Assembly (NCBI GenBank): GCA_937957805.1
Contig: CALFXW010000165.1
Span: forward strand, 1-8,217
Length of the DNA: 8,217 nucleotides
Direction: 5' to 3'
DNA from: an uncultured Sphingopyxis sp.
GTDB taxonomy: Bacteria > Pseudomonadota > Alphaproteobacteria > Sphingomonadales > Sphingomonadaceae
A program made the position numbers and the translations under genes. Numbering within the stretch: the stretch's first letter is position 1; every line of letters starts with the position of its first letter. Below, in pieces: positions 1-7,454 of this stretch. A model generated the notes under the pieces. The model ran no database searches, was not told where the DNA came from, and was given only the letters and a program-made list of their open reading frames with translations.

Positions 1-1104
1 ATTTTAAGCTGTATTCCCGCGAACGCCATTCCCGCGCGGGTTGGCGGCGATGAGTTCATCATCCTTTTGCCCATTGGCGCGGAAACCCACCCAATCGATG
101 ACTATGGCCAGATTTTGGCGAGCGTATTATCCTATGCCATTGACATCGGCCCATCGTCAATTTCGACCAGCAGTTCGGTTGGCGGTGCCCTGAGCGGGCC
201 TGTCGATGGCGCTGACCATGACCTCGATACCCTGCTGCGCCATGCCGACAATGCGATGTATCAGGCCAAACGCACCGGCCGCTGCCGCTTTGTGCGCTTC
301 TGTTCCAATATGAATGCCGCGCTGCAACAACGCGACGTCATCGAACGTGAATTACGCATCGCGCTCGAACGCAACGACATTTACCCCGTTTATGAGGCGA
401 TGATCGACCTCGCCACCGAACAGACGCTGGGTTATGAAATGCTGGCGCGCTGGAACAGCGCTGCGCTCGGGCAAATTGCGCCGGTGGATTTCATCCCGGT
501 CGCCGAAGAGACGGGCATGATTGCGCGGCTGTCCGAACAATTGATGCGGCGCAGCTTTGCAGAAGCGCGCGACTGGCCCGAAGGACTGTCGCTGGCGGTC
601 AACATCTCCCCCCTCCAGCTACGCGACCCATGGTTTGCGCAAAAACTGCTCAAACTGCTGGCCGAAACCGGCTTTCCGGCGCAACGCCTGATTATTGAGA
701 TTACCGAAAGCGCGATTGTCGATAATATCGCGCTGGCCAGGACGATATTCGAAAGCCTGCGCAATCAGGGCATCCGTATTGCGCTAGATGATTTTGGCAC
801 CGGCTATAATTCGGTCGCAAATCTACGCTCACTGCCCTTTGACACTATCAAACTCGACCGTGAATTTGTCACCTCGATGGATAATGATGCCGGGCGCACC
901 GCGATTGCAGAGGCTGTATTAAAGCTCGGCCAAGCCATGGGTCTGCCCGTGGTGGCAGAGGGTATCGAAAGCGATCTGACCGCTACCATGCTCGCCAATT
1001 TCGACTGTGCCGTGGGCCAGGGCCATTATTTCAGCAAGGAATTGCGCAATGAAGATGTGCTTGCCGCGCACCGGCCGGGGACTGAACGGCGCCGCAGTGC
1101 CTAA
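1..1104 (+). CDS. GGDEF-EAL domain cyclic-di-GMP signalling protein, 5' end outside the window
   Basis: The reading frame is open from base 1, so this is the C-terminal 367 residues of a longer protein. A GGDEF motif is at residues 15-19, followed by the typical end of a GGDEF domain (HADNAMYQAKRTGR). An EAL phosphodiesterase domain follows from about residue 120 to the end. The EAL signature reads EML (E146-L148). The other expected catalytic positions are present: N201 in NISP, E233 in EITE, D263-D264 in DDFGTGY, K284 in IKLD, E320 in AEGIES and Q340 in GQGH. The inhibitory RxxD site that usually sits just before GGDEF is absent (the positions read P and A), so product inhibition is unlikely. 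Known for the family: GGDEF makes and EAL hydrolyses cyclic-di-GMP. Inference: hydrolysis is probably intact; cyclase activity cannot be judged because most of that domain is missing. Any N-terminal sensor is also outside the window. The TAA stop is 37 bases before dapF. Confidence 0.93.
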   Translation: MLSCIPANAIPARVGGDEFIILLPIGAETHPIDDYGQILASVLSYAIDIGPSSISTSSSVGGALSGPVDGADHDLDTLLRHADNAMYQAKRTGRCRFVRFCSNMNAALQQRDVIERELRIALERNDIYPVYEAMIDLATEQTLGYEMLARWNSAALGQIAPVDFIPVAEETGMIARLSEQLMRRSFAEARDWPEGLSLAVNISPLQLRDPWFAQKLLKLLAETGFPAQRLIIEITESAIVDNIALARTIFESLRNQGIRIALDDFGTGYNSVANLRSLPFDTIKLDREFVTSMDNDAGRTAIAEAVLKLGQAMGLPVVAEGIESDLTATMLANFDCAVGQGHYFSKELRNEDVLAAHRPGTERRRSA

Positions 1105-1141
1105 GCCGCAAGACCAATAGACTTGGGGGGCGCCCCGCCCT

Positions 1142-1960
1142 ATGGCGCTGGCCATGGGCAAATTCGTCAAAATGCACGGACTGGGTAATGATTTTGTCAT
1201 TATCGACGCGCGCGACGCGCCGGTTGATATGCCGCGCACGCGCGCCCGGGCGATAGCGGACCGCCATGTGGGGATTGGCTGCGATCAATTGATTTTGATC
1301 GAACCATCCACCCGTGCCGACATTAAAATGCGCATATGGAACAGTGATGGCGGCGAAGTCGAAGCGTGCGGCAACGCCACGCGCTGCGTCGCCGCGCTGT
1401 TCAATCAACCGAGCATTTCCATCGAAAGCGGCGATGATATTTTAGTTGCGGAACGCGGGGATGCCGACATCACCCTCGCCTACCCAGCACCGCGATTTGA
1501 CGCAGATGCCGTTCCGCTCGCCTATGCGATGGATACGCTGGCGATGCCAGTGGCGTGGGGGCCATTGCAAGCACCCGTCGCGGTCAACGTCGGCAACCCG
1601 CACATTGTGTTTTTTGTCAAAGATTTGGCAGCCATTCCGCTCGCCAGTCTTGGCCCTGAAATTGAAAACGACCCACTCTTTCCCGAACGCATCAACGTCA
1701 ATGTTGCGGAAATCACCGGCCCGTCGAGCATCGACCTGCTGGTCTGGGAACGCGGCGCAGGCCTGACCCGCGCCTGCGGCACTGGCGCACTGGCGAGCGC
1801 GCTTGCAGCCATTGCCACCCGGCGCGTCACATCCCCCGTGACGGTAAGCCTGCCGGGCGGCACGCTGCGCATCACATGGGATGGCCAGCGTGCGCCGATG
1901 ATAACCGGGCCAGCGACATTTGTGTATCGCGGCGAAGCGGACTGGGCCGCATTTGGATGA
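1142..1960 (+). CDS. dapF: Diaminopimelate epimerase
   Basis: Converts LL-2,6-diaminopimelate to the meso form in the cytoplasm, the step feeding both lysine synthesis and the peptidoglycan peptide stem. The product is 272 residues, a normal family length. The N-terminal signature KMHGLGNDF is clear, and the two catalytic cysteines sit in their expected contexts: C76 in EACGNATRC and C212 in RACGTGALA, the pair that acts as base and acid without a cofactor. GNPH in the middle is also typical. Start choice: ATG 1142 has a G-run (1125-1130) 11 bases upstream; the in-frame ATG at 1154 lies nearer the conserved motif but has no obvious ribosome-binding site, so the first four residues are uncertain. 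The stop codon overlaps the mtaB start as ATGA, and this is the first gene of the four-gene run through yciB. Confidence 0.96.
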   Translation: MALAMGKFVKMHGLGNDFVIIDARDAPVDMPRTRARAIADRHVGIGCDQLILIEPSTRADIKMRIWNSDGGEVEACGNATRCVAALFNQPSISIESGDDILVAERGDADITLAYPAPRFDADAVPLAYAMDTLAMPVAWGPLQAPVAVNVGNPHIVFFVKDLAAIPLASLGPEIENDPLFPERINVNVAEITGPSSIDLLVWERGAGLTRACGTGALASALAAIATRRVTSPVTVSLPGGTLRITWDGQRAPMITGPATFVYRGEADWAAFG

Positions 1961-3231
1961 GCAGCGCGCCGCCCAAAATAATCGTGCCAAAAACAATATC
2001 GCTTGGCTGTCGGCTTAACATTGCAGAGGGCGGGCGGATTGACGCGCTGTTGGGCGATGCGCGCGTGCAGGTCGTCAATAGCTGCGGGGTAACCCAATCG
2101 GCAGTCAAATCATCGCGCGCAGCGGTGCGCAGCGCGCACAAGGCAAACCCCGATGTGCCGATTGTCGTCACTGGCTGTGCAGCGCAAATTACGCCCGGTG
2201 ATTTCGCGCATTTGCCCGGTGTCGCGCGGATAATCGGCAATGGTGATAAGTTCGATGCAGCCGCATATGCGGCGATTACGCCGGGGCAGAGCGCGCAAAT
2301 GCGCGTCAATGACGTCATGACGGTGGCGCGCACTGCGCCGCAGATGCTGCCCAGTTTCGACAGCCATACCCGCGCTTTCATGGAGGTGCAGAACGGCTGC
2401 GACCATCGCTGCACCTTTTGCATCATCCCCTATGGTCGCGGGCCGTCGCGTTCGGTGCCGTTGGCGCAAGTCGTCGAAAATGCGCGCGCCTTGACTGCCA
2501 GCGGCTTTGGCGAATTGGTACTGACCGGGGTGGACACGACGAGCTATGGTGCTGACCTGCCCGGTGCGCCACGGCTATCCGATCTGATTACCGCGATTTT
2601 GGACGGCGCACCGATGCTCCGACGATTGCGCATTGGTTCCATAGATGTTGCCGAAATCGACGATGCGCTGTTTGCATTATTGACGCAGGAAGATCGCATG
2701 ATGGGGCATGTTCACCTGTCGCTCCAGGCTGGCGATGATCTGATATTAAAGCGGATGAAACGCCGCCATAGCCGGGCTGATGCGGTTGCCATGGCCGACC
2801 GATTGATGACCGCACGCCCGGACATGGCGATTGGGGCCGATTTAATCGCCGGTTTCCCGACGGAGGATGATGCAGCGGCGGCGCGCACCCGCGCACTCAT
2901 CGGCGATTGCCATATCCGCTTTGCCCATATTTTCCCATATAGCGCGCGGTCGGGCACACCAGCGGCGCGCATGCCGCAAGTGTCAACGCCGGTCATAAAG
3001 GCGCGGGCCGCAGCATTGCGCGCGGTGGCGGGCGCTGCACAGCAAAAATGGCTGCAGTCGCTGGTCGGTAGCCACCAAAGCCTGCTTGTCGAACGTGATG
3101 GCATATCAGGCCATGTCGGCAATTTTGCACGAACGCGGCTAGATGATGACGCAGCCCCCGCCGGCGAAATTCTGCCCATCACCATCTTGGGGCTGGACGG
3201 CGATGGCCTGATCGGCAAGAGGGCGGCATGA
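1957..3231 (+). CDS. mtaB: tRNA (t6A37) methylthiotransferase, MiaB/MtaB family radical SAM enzyme
   Basis: Predicted to add a methylthio group to C2 of threonylcarbamoyladenosine at position 37 of ANN-decoding tRNAs, using two iron-sulfur clusters and S-adenosylmethionine. The product is 424 residues. The N-terminal UPF0004 domain has three cluster cysteines: C18 (LGCRLN), C43 (NSCGVT) and C74 (GCAAQ). The radical SAM cluster motif CxxxCxxC is C148, C152 and C155 (GCDHRCTFCIIPYGRG). A TRAM-like RNA-binding tail occupies roughly residues 365-424. The LGCRLN and GCDHRCTFC contexts and the length favour MtaB over MiaB or RimO. The start is taken at ATG 1957, which overlaps the dapF stop as ATGA. 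The frame is also open upstream to an ATG at 1876, but that would lie deep inside dapF and add unrelated residues. The stop overlaps the ftsY start, again as ATGA. Confidence 0.93.
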   Translation: MSSAPPKIIVPKTISLGCRLNIAEGGRIDALLGDARVQVVNSCGVTQSAVKSSRAAVRSAHKANPDVPIVVTGCAAQITPGDFAHLPGVARIIGNGDKFDAAAYAAITPGQSAQMRVNDVMTVARTAPQMLPSFDSHTRAFMEVQNGCDHRCTFCIIPYGRGPSRSVPLAQVVENARALTASGFGELVLTGVDTTSYGADLPGAPRLSDLITAILDGAPMLRRLRIGSIDVAEIDDALFALLTQEDRMMGHVHLSLQAGDDLILKRMKRRHSRADAVAMADRLMTARPDMAIGADLIAGFPTEDDAAAARTRALIGDCHIRFAHIFPYSARSGTPAARMPQVSTPVIKARAAALRAVAGAAQQKWLQSLVGSHQSLLVERDGISGHVGNFARTRLDDDAAPAGEILPITILGLDGDGLIGKRAA

Positions 3232-4169
3232 GCGACAGCGAAAGCAGCAAAATTTCATGGAAACAGCGCCTGTTTGGCGGGTTTCGGCGCACATCTGAAC
3301 GCCTGTCGGACAATTTAACGGGACTGATACGTGGTGGGCGGCCTGATGCCGCGACTCTGGATTCGATCGAAGAGGCGCTGATCCTGTCCGACCTCGGCCC
3401 CACCATGGCCGCGCGCATCCGCGAGAAACTGGCTGCACAGAACCTGCCCGATGGCGACCCGGAAAGCGCCGCGCGCGCCGCCATTTCGGCTGAAATAGCC
3501 GCCGCGTTAATGTCGGTTGCCAAGCCGCTCGAAATCACCGCTTTCCCGCGCCCGCACGTCATTTTGGTTGTCGGGGTCAACGGGTCGGGCAAGACGACAA
3601 CGATTGCCAAATTGGCGCATCATCTGGTCGATCAGGATTATGCGGTGATGCTGGCGGCGGGCGATACATTTCGCGCTGCCGCCATTGAACAGCTCGACAT
3701 TTGGGCAAAACGTATCGGCGTACCAATCGTCGCCGGCCCGCAGGGCGGGGATGCTGCGGGTCTTGTCTATGACGCGGTAAAACGGGCCACCGCCGAAGGG
3801 ATTGATGCGCTGATCGTCGATACAGCGGGACGGCTGCACAACCGGCGCGAACTGATGGATGAATTGAACAAAATCCGCCGCGTATTGGGCCGCCTTAACC
3901 CCGATGCACCGCATGATGTCGTTCTGGTGCTCGATGCAACAACCGGGCAAAATGCGCTGAGCCAGATTGCAACTTTCAAGGAATTGGCGGGGATTACCGG
4001 GCTGGTCATGACCAAGCTCGACGGCACAGCGCGCGGCGGGGTGCTGGTCGCAGCGGCGGAACAATTTGGCCTGCCTGTACATGCCATTGGGGTTGGCGAA
4101 AAAATTGATGACCTGCGTCCCTTTGACCCAGAAATCATTGGGGATGCGATTGCAGGACGTATGTTATGA
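3228..4169 (+). CDS. ftsY: Signal recognition particle receptor FtsY
   Basis: Membrane-associated SRP-receptor GTPase that delivers ribosome-nascent chain complexes to the Sec translocon. The product is 313 residues, with an N domain (about 15-95) and a G domain (about 108-313). GTPase motifs visible: P-loop GVNGSGKT (116-123), DTFRAAA (146-152), DTAGR (198-202), TKLDGTARGG (262-271) and the closing GVGEKIDDL (288-296). The acidic A domain of the E. coli protein is essentially missing: only about ten residues precede the conserved WKQRLFGGFRRT helix, which in this family binds lipid. A short N-terminus is usual in alphaproteobacteria. The presence of DTAGR with TKLDGTARGG, and no M domain, separates it from Ffh. 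ATG 3228 overlaps the mtaB stop, and its own stop overlaps the yciB start. Confidence 0.97.
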   Translation: MSDSESSKISWKQRLFGGFRRTSERLSDNLTGLIRGGRPDAATLDSIEEALILSDLGPTMAARIREKLAAQNLPDGDPESAARAAISAEIAAALMSVAKPLEITAFPRPHVILVVGVNGSGKTTTIAKLAHHLVDQDYAVMLAAGDTFRAAAIEQLDIWAKRIGVPIVAGPQGGDAAGLVYDAVKRATAEGIDALIVDTAGRLHNRRELMDELNKIRRVLGRLNPDAPHDVVLVLDATTGQNALSQIATFKELAGITGLVMTKLDGTARGGVLVAAAEQFGLPVHAIGVGEKIDDLRPFDPEIIGDAIAGRML

Positions 4170-4810
4170 ACGAGCAAGAACAGAACGGCGGCGACACTGA
4201 ACGCCGCGCGCGCGCCCCCGCATGGCTGCCCTTTGCGATTGATTTCGGGCCTTTGTTGGTATTCTTCCTGACCTATCGCTTCACGCGCGGCGATGGCCCG
4301 ATTGGCGTCGTCACTGGCGCCGTCGCTGGCACTATTGCGTTTATGGTGGCGATTCTAATCGCTGTCGCCTTGTCCCAATGGCTGCTCAAGAAAATATCGC
4401 CCATGCTATGGCTATCGGCGATTTTGGTATTTGGATTTGGCGCACTCACCATCTATTTTCACGACGCCAGCTTCATCCAGAAAAAACCGACGATCATATA
4501 TGCCAGCCTTGCCGCATTGTTACTGGTTGGCTGGTGGCGCGGACGACCGTTGCTCAAATATTTGTTGCAGGATGCCTACGACGGCTTGAGCGATGCCGGC
4601 TGGATGCTGCTGTCACGCAATTGGGGGATTTTTTTTGCCACGCTCGCTGCGCTCAATGAAATCATGCGCGCGACGCTTAGTTTCGATGCATGGCTGACTG
4701 CCAAAGTATGGGGCGTAACCGCGCTATCCTTTGCCTTTGTCGTCAGCCAAATGCCACTGATGTTGCGCCACGGGCTGGATGTTCCGAACCTGGAAAAGAC
4801 TGACGACTGA
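4166..4810 (+). CDS. yciB: Inner-membrane septation/envelope protein YciB (IspZ, intracellular septation protein A)
   Basis: The product is 214 residues and very hydrophobic. The family signature IDFGPLLVFFLTYRF (25-39) is clear, followed by FIQKKPT (103-109) and RNWGIFF (151-157), both typical of the YciB/IspZ family. Likely membrane segments are at about 20-39, 46-72, 79-98, 109-124, 148-167 and 176-200. The N-terminus is charged and presumably cytoplasmic. The protein is somewhat longer than the 179-residue E. coli protein, mostly through tails. In E. coli YciB is linked to cell-envelope synthesis and septation; the biochemical role is not settled. The start overlaps the ftsY stop as ATGA, making this the last gene of the dapF-mtaB-ftsY-yciB unit. 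A 7-bp hairpin without a T-tract begins 17 bases after the stop. Confidence 0.9.
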   Translation: MNEQEQNGGDTERRARAPAWLPFAIDFGPLLVFFLTYRFTRGDGPIGVVTGAVAGTIAFMVAILIAVALSQWLLKKISPMLWLSAILVFGFGALTIYFHDASFIQKKPTIIYASLAALLLVGWWRGRPLLKYLLQDAYDGLSDAGWMLLSRNWGIFFATLAALNEIMRATLSFDAWLTAKVWGVTALSFAFVVSQMPLMLRHGLDVPNLEKTDD

Positions 4811-4826
4811 CCCCGCCCCCGCTTGC

Positions 4827-4844
4827 TTGCCGCACGCGCGGCAA
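4827..4844. other. Perfect 7-bp inverted repeat with 4-base loop after yciB
   Basis: TTGCCGC and GCGGCAA are exact reverse complements separated by ACGC, just downstream of the yciB stop. There is no T-run after either arm, so it is not a classical intrinsic terminator. It may mark the 3' end of the dapF-yciB transcript, or act as an operator or weak promoter element for the next gene. The sequence cannot separate these. Confidence 0.4.
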
Positions 4845-4923
4845 AGTGGCATAGATTGCGTGAAGCTTGGGGTGGGGGACGCCCGATTTTGTCGGCGCTC
4901 CCTGCAATAAAAGGGGGAGAGAG

Positions 4924-5496
4924 ATGGCTAAATTTTTCGGAAATCTGCACGCTGTGCTGGCAGTCGGTCTGCTGGCGGCTATCGCACTGATGTGGTGTGT
5001 TGCGGGCAACGCCCAATTGGCGAGCGGCATTTTACACTGGCTCCACCTGTTTTTCGGGGTGATGTGGATCGGCCTTCTTTATTATTTCAACTTCGTCCAA
5101 ACACCCACCATGCCCAAAATACCCGCAGAGCTGAAAGGCGGGGTGACCAAATATATTGCGCCATCCGCGCTCTTCTTCTTTCGTTGGGGCGCGGCATTTA
5201 CCGTTCTGACCGGCTTTGGCATCGCGTGGCAGGCAGGCTATCTGCACACCGCCATGTCGCTGATGGATCCCAACACACGGATGATCGGCATCGGCATGTG
5301 GCTGGCACTGATTATGGCGTTCAACGTCTGGTTCCTTATCTGGCCCGCGCAAAAGAAGGTGCTGGGTCTGGTAGAGGCAGATGACGCGGCAAAGGCCGCC
5401 GCCGCAACGCGCGGATTGATATTTTCGCGCCTGAACGTGCTGCTGTCGCTGCCGATGTTCTATGCGATGATTAATGCAAATATCGCCAATTATTGA
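4924..5496 (+). CDS. Multi-pass membrane protein related to the membrane domain of urate hydroxylase PuuD
   Basis: The product is 190 residues with about five hydrophobic stretches: 9-28, 36-55, 81-102, 117-140 and 168-185. The pattern HWLHLFFGVMWIGLLYYFNF (38-57), the segment FFFRWGAAFTVLTGFGIAW and the segment MWLALIMAFNVWFLIWPAQKK resemble the N-terminal membrane domain of PuuD-type urate hydroxylases (Urate_ox_N family). The C-terminal cytochrome c domain of full PuuD is absent: there is no CxxCH motif, and the protein stops after the last membrane helix. H38 and H41 in the first HWLH segment are candidate heme ligands, which is inference only. Urate oxidation is therefore not claimed; no purine-catabolism genes are nearby. 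Start choice: ATG 4924 follows a strong purine-rich ribosome-binding site (4913-4921). An upstream in-frame TTG at 4867 would add 19 unconvincing residues. A strong terminator follows the stop. Confidence 0.7.
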   Translation: MAKFFGNLHAVLAVGLLAAIALMWCVAGNAQLASGILHWLHLFFGVMWIGLLYYFNFVQTPTMPKIPAELKGGVTKYIAPSALFFFRWGAAFTVLTGFGIAWQAGYLHTAMSLMDPNTRMIGIGMWLALIMAFNVWFLIWPAQKKVLGLVEADDAAKAAAATRGLIFSRLNVLLSLPMFYAMINANIANY

Positions 5497-5515
5497 TTGG
5501 CGACAAGGCGGATAG

Positions 5516-5541
5516 AAGGGGGGCGTTATGCCCCCCTTTTT
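5516..5541. terminator. Intrinsic terminator between convergent genes
   Basis: AAGGGGGGC (5516-5524) pairs exactly with GCCCCCCTT (5530-5538) around the five-base loop GTTAT, and the T-run is 5537-5541. It ends the + strand membrane-protein transcript 20 bases after its stop. Because sodB converges and stops at 5547, the same hairpin lies just after the sodB stop on the minus strand. There the trailing T-tract is short (TTCTAT), so termination in that direction is plausible but weaker. Confidence 0.88.
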
Positions 5542-5546
5542 CTGCA

Positions 5547-6158
5547 TCAACCCGGTTGATCGGCGCGGCTGGCCCCCGCACCGTCGAGGTTCTGGGCGAC
5601 GAAGGCCCAGTTGATTGCACCGCGCAGCACGCCCTCTGCATAGGCCGGGCGCGCATTGCGATGGTCGATATAATATGCATGTTCCCACACATCGAAAATC
5701 AGCAGTGGCGCTGCGCCATGCGCGACGGGGCAGTCGGCATCATGGTAGCTGGTCACGACAAGCTTTCCCCCGTCGAGGTTGAGCGCCGCCCAACCACTGC
5801 CGAAATGGCCAACCGCTTCGGCCTTTAGCGCGTCGATAAGGGCGCCTGTTGATCCAAATTGCGCGTCAATCAATTGCTTGAGTTCGCCCGTCGGTTCCTG
5901 CGTTTCGGGTGAAAGGCACTGCCAGTAAAAGCTGTGGTTCCAGATTTGGCCGACCTGATTGAATAAACCGCCCTTGGCCGTCTTGATCAATCCGACCAGG
6001 GAAACACCCTGCAGCGCGGGGTCGGCAGCGACCAGTTCATTCGCCTTGTTGACATAGGCGAGATGGTGTTTGCCATGGTGAAAATCAAAGGTTTCTGCCG
6101 AAATCAGCGCGCCAAAACTATCCTTCGCATAGGGCAGGTCGGGGAGAGTGAAAGCCAT
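5547..6158 (-). CDS. sodB: Superoxide dismutase, iron type
   Basis: Disproportionates superoxide to oxygen and hydrogen peroxide in the cytoplasm. The product is 203 residues, close to the E. coli SodB length (193), with no signal peptide. The start MAFTLPDLPYAKDSFG matches the family N-terminus. The four metal ligands are H27 (FDFHHGKHH), H75 (WNHSFYW), D156 and H160 (DVWEHAYYID). Iron rather than manganese is favoured by Q71 in QVGQIWNH, the position occupied by glutamine in Fe-SODs and glycine in Mn-SODs; cambialistic use cannot be excluded. ATG 6158 has an AGGAG ribosome-binding site about 8 bases upstream on the minus strand. The longer frame to 6239 would add 27 residues with no similarity to SODs. 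The gene converges with the PuuD-like gene and lies 246 bases downstream of pspF on the same strand, probably with its own promoter. Confidence 0.96.
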   Translation of the reverse strand: MAFTLPDLPYAKDSFGALISAETFDFHHGKHHLAYVNKANELVAADPALQGVSLVGLIKTAKGGLFNQVGQIWNHSFYWQCLSPETQEPTGELKQLIDAQFGSTGALIDALKAEAVGHFGSGWAALNLDGGKLVVTSYHDADCPVAHGAAPLLIFDVWEHAYYIDHRNARPAYAEGVLRGAINWAFVAQNLDGAGASRADQPG

Positions 6159-6404
6159 TTTCTTGCTCCTTTTTTGGTGCCATTGTGGAGGGCGTCGAAA
6201 CGCCGACCCAATGGGCGGAGCAATGGGGGGCCCGTCCATATTTCACGCTGCACATGACGCGATAATTGGGAATCGCCGACACCAGTCGCGTCCCCATGGG
6301 TCATCGCCTGCATAGGCCCAATAGCGCCCTGAATCAAATCTGACGGTGCCGATTGATCATGATTTTCAGGCAATTTTTCCGTTGCTTAAATATGAAATGG
6401 GCGT
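6159..6404. other. Gap between pspF and sodB: leader region with small inverted repeats
   Basis: No convincing gene is seen. On the sodB (minus) strand it holds three items. First, a perfect 5-bp hairpin with a TTCG loop (6191-6204) about 33 bases before the sodB start. Second, a GCGAT/ATCGC inverted repeat with an 8-base spacer (6259-6276). Third, a longer imperfect inverted repeat, CCTGAATCA (6328-6336) against TGATTTTCAGG (6360-6370), just after the pspF stop; it lacks a T-run and so is a poor terminator. A minus-strand frame across 6104-6373 overlaps the start of sodB and shows no protein-like features. Confidence 0.5.
6309..6337 (-). promoter_or_regulatory. Weak sigma-70-type promoter candidate for sodB
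   Basis: On the minus strand, TTGATT (6332-6337) and TATGCA (6309-6314) are separated by exactly 17 bases. The -35 matches 4 of 6 consensus bases and the -10 only 3 of 6. Transcription would begin near 6302, giving a sodB leader of roughly 140 bases that contains the TTCG-loop hairpin. This is a pattern match only. Confidence 0.25.
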
Positions 6405-7439
6405 TCAGCCAGCGGCGATGCCATGTTTCTTCATCGCATGACGCAATTGATCATAGCTAAGGCCAAGCGCGCTTGCGGTTGCGCGCTGATTGAAACGCGC
6501 CCGGGTAAAGGCAGCTTCCAATAGGCGCTTTTCATATGCATCCACCGTGGCACGCAAATCGGTGCATGGCGCATCGATCGGCGGCGGCGGGAGTGTATTG
6601 GCACTTCCGTTGCCACCAGCATCATCGCTTTGTCCGCGGGTCATCTGAACCGCTGCCCCCGGCCGCCATGGGCTGTCAAACGGGTCGAATATAATCGCAT
6701 CAATCGGCTGATCGGGGTCGGGCCAGCGATACACCGCGCGTTCGACGACATTGCGCAATTCGCGCACATTGCCGGGCCAGCGGTGCGCCTCCAGCAAGGC
6801 GGTCGCGCGGTCGCCCCATCCACGCCAGTTTTCCCAGCCAAGTTCGGTTGCCATCCGCCGCCCGAAATGGTCAGCAATCACCATCACATCACCCTCGCGG
6901 TCGCGCAGGGGTGGCAGGGTGATGACTTCAAACGACAAGCGGTCGAGCAAGTCGGCACGAAAGCGCCCCTTTTCCACCATGTCGGGCAGATGTTCATTGG
7001 TCGCCGCGACGATCCGGCAATCGACGCGCAACGCCTTGGACGAACCGATGCGCGTCACTTCGCCATATTCGACAGCACGCAACAATCTCTCCTGCGCCGC
7101 CATTGATAGTGTGGCGAGTTCGTCAAGGAACAATGTCCCGCCATCCGCCTCCTCAAAACGGCCCGCACGCGTACGCGTCGCCCCGGTAAATGCGCCTGCT
7201 TCGTGACCGAATAATTCGGCTTCTATCAATGTTTCGGGCAGCGCGGCGCAATTCATCGTCACCAAAGGCCCATCCCAGCGATTGGAATGGCGGTGAAGCC
7301 GTTCCGCGATCAATTCCTTGCCGGTGCCGCGTTCGCCAATGACCAGAACGGGCCGATCGAGCAGCGCCGCCATCGTCGCGCGTTCGACACTGTCGAGAAA
7401 GGCCGATGATTGGCCGACAAAGCGGACTTCGCGTTCCAT
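6405..7439 (-). CDS. pspF: Psp operon sigma-54 activator PspF
   Basis: AAA+ bacterial enhancer-binding protein that remodels sigma-54 RNA polymerase to open psp promoters during inner-membrane stress. The product is 344 residues. It starts directly with the AAA+ domain (RFVGQSSAFLDSVERA) and has no sensory domain, as in E. coli PspF, which is held inactive by binding PspA. Motifs: Walker A GERGTGKE (35-42), the sigma-54-contacting GAFTGA loop (82-87), Walker B TLFLDE (102-107), FRADLLDRL with the arginine finger, and RWPGNVRELRNVVERAVYR. A proline- and glycine-rich linker then leads to a Fis-type helix-turn-helix near the C-terminus (NQRATASALGLSYDQLRHAM). Start choice: ATG 7439 aligns with the E. 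coli N-terminus. The frame extends to an ATG at 7520, but that would add 27 unrelated residues and cover the probable regulatory region. No clear Shine-Dalgarno precedes 7439. Divergent from pspA. Confidence 0.95.
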   Translation of the reverse strand: MEREVRFVGQSSAFLDSVERATMAALLDRPVLVIGERGTGKELIAERLHRHSNRWDGPLVTMNCAALPETLIEAELFGHEAGAFTGATRTRAGRFEEADGGTLFLDELATLSMAAQERLLRAVEYGEVTRIGSSKALRVDCRIVAATNEHLPDMVEKGRFRADLLDRLSFEVITLPPLRDREGDVMVIADHFGRRMATELGWENWRGWGDRATALLEAHRWPGNVRELRNVVERAVYRWPDPDQPIDAIIFDPFDSPWRPGAAVQMTRGQSDDAGGNGSANTLPPPPIDAPCTDLRATVDAYEKRLLEAAFTRARFNQRATASALGLSYDQLRHAMKKHGIAAG

Positions 7440-7454
7440 GCCAACATGTGGTGT

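Noticed and set aside
1127..1136. GGGGCGCCCC palindrome before dapF
   Set aside because: It has no loop and is probably just the G-rich ribosome-binding region next to GC-rich sequence.
1876..1956. Upstream start for MtaB at ATG 1876
   Set aside because: It would lie well inside dapF and add residues unlike the family; the ATGA overlap at 1957 gives the natural start.
1442..1996. Long minus-strand ORFs antisense to dapF, mtaB and ftsY
   Set aside because: They are shadows of well-identified + strand genes in GC-rich DNA, rich in Arg, Cys and Pro and without conserved motifs.
6104..6373. Minus-strand 89-residue ORF upstream of and overlapping sodB
   Set aside because: It overlaps the true sodB start in another frame, has no ribosome-binding support and no recognisable protein features.
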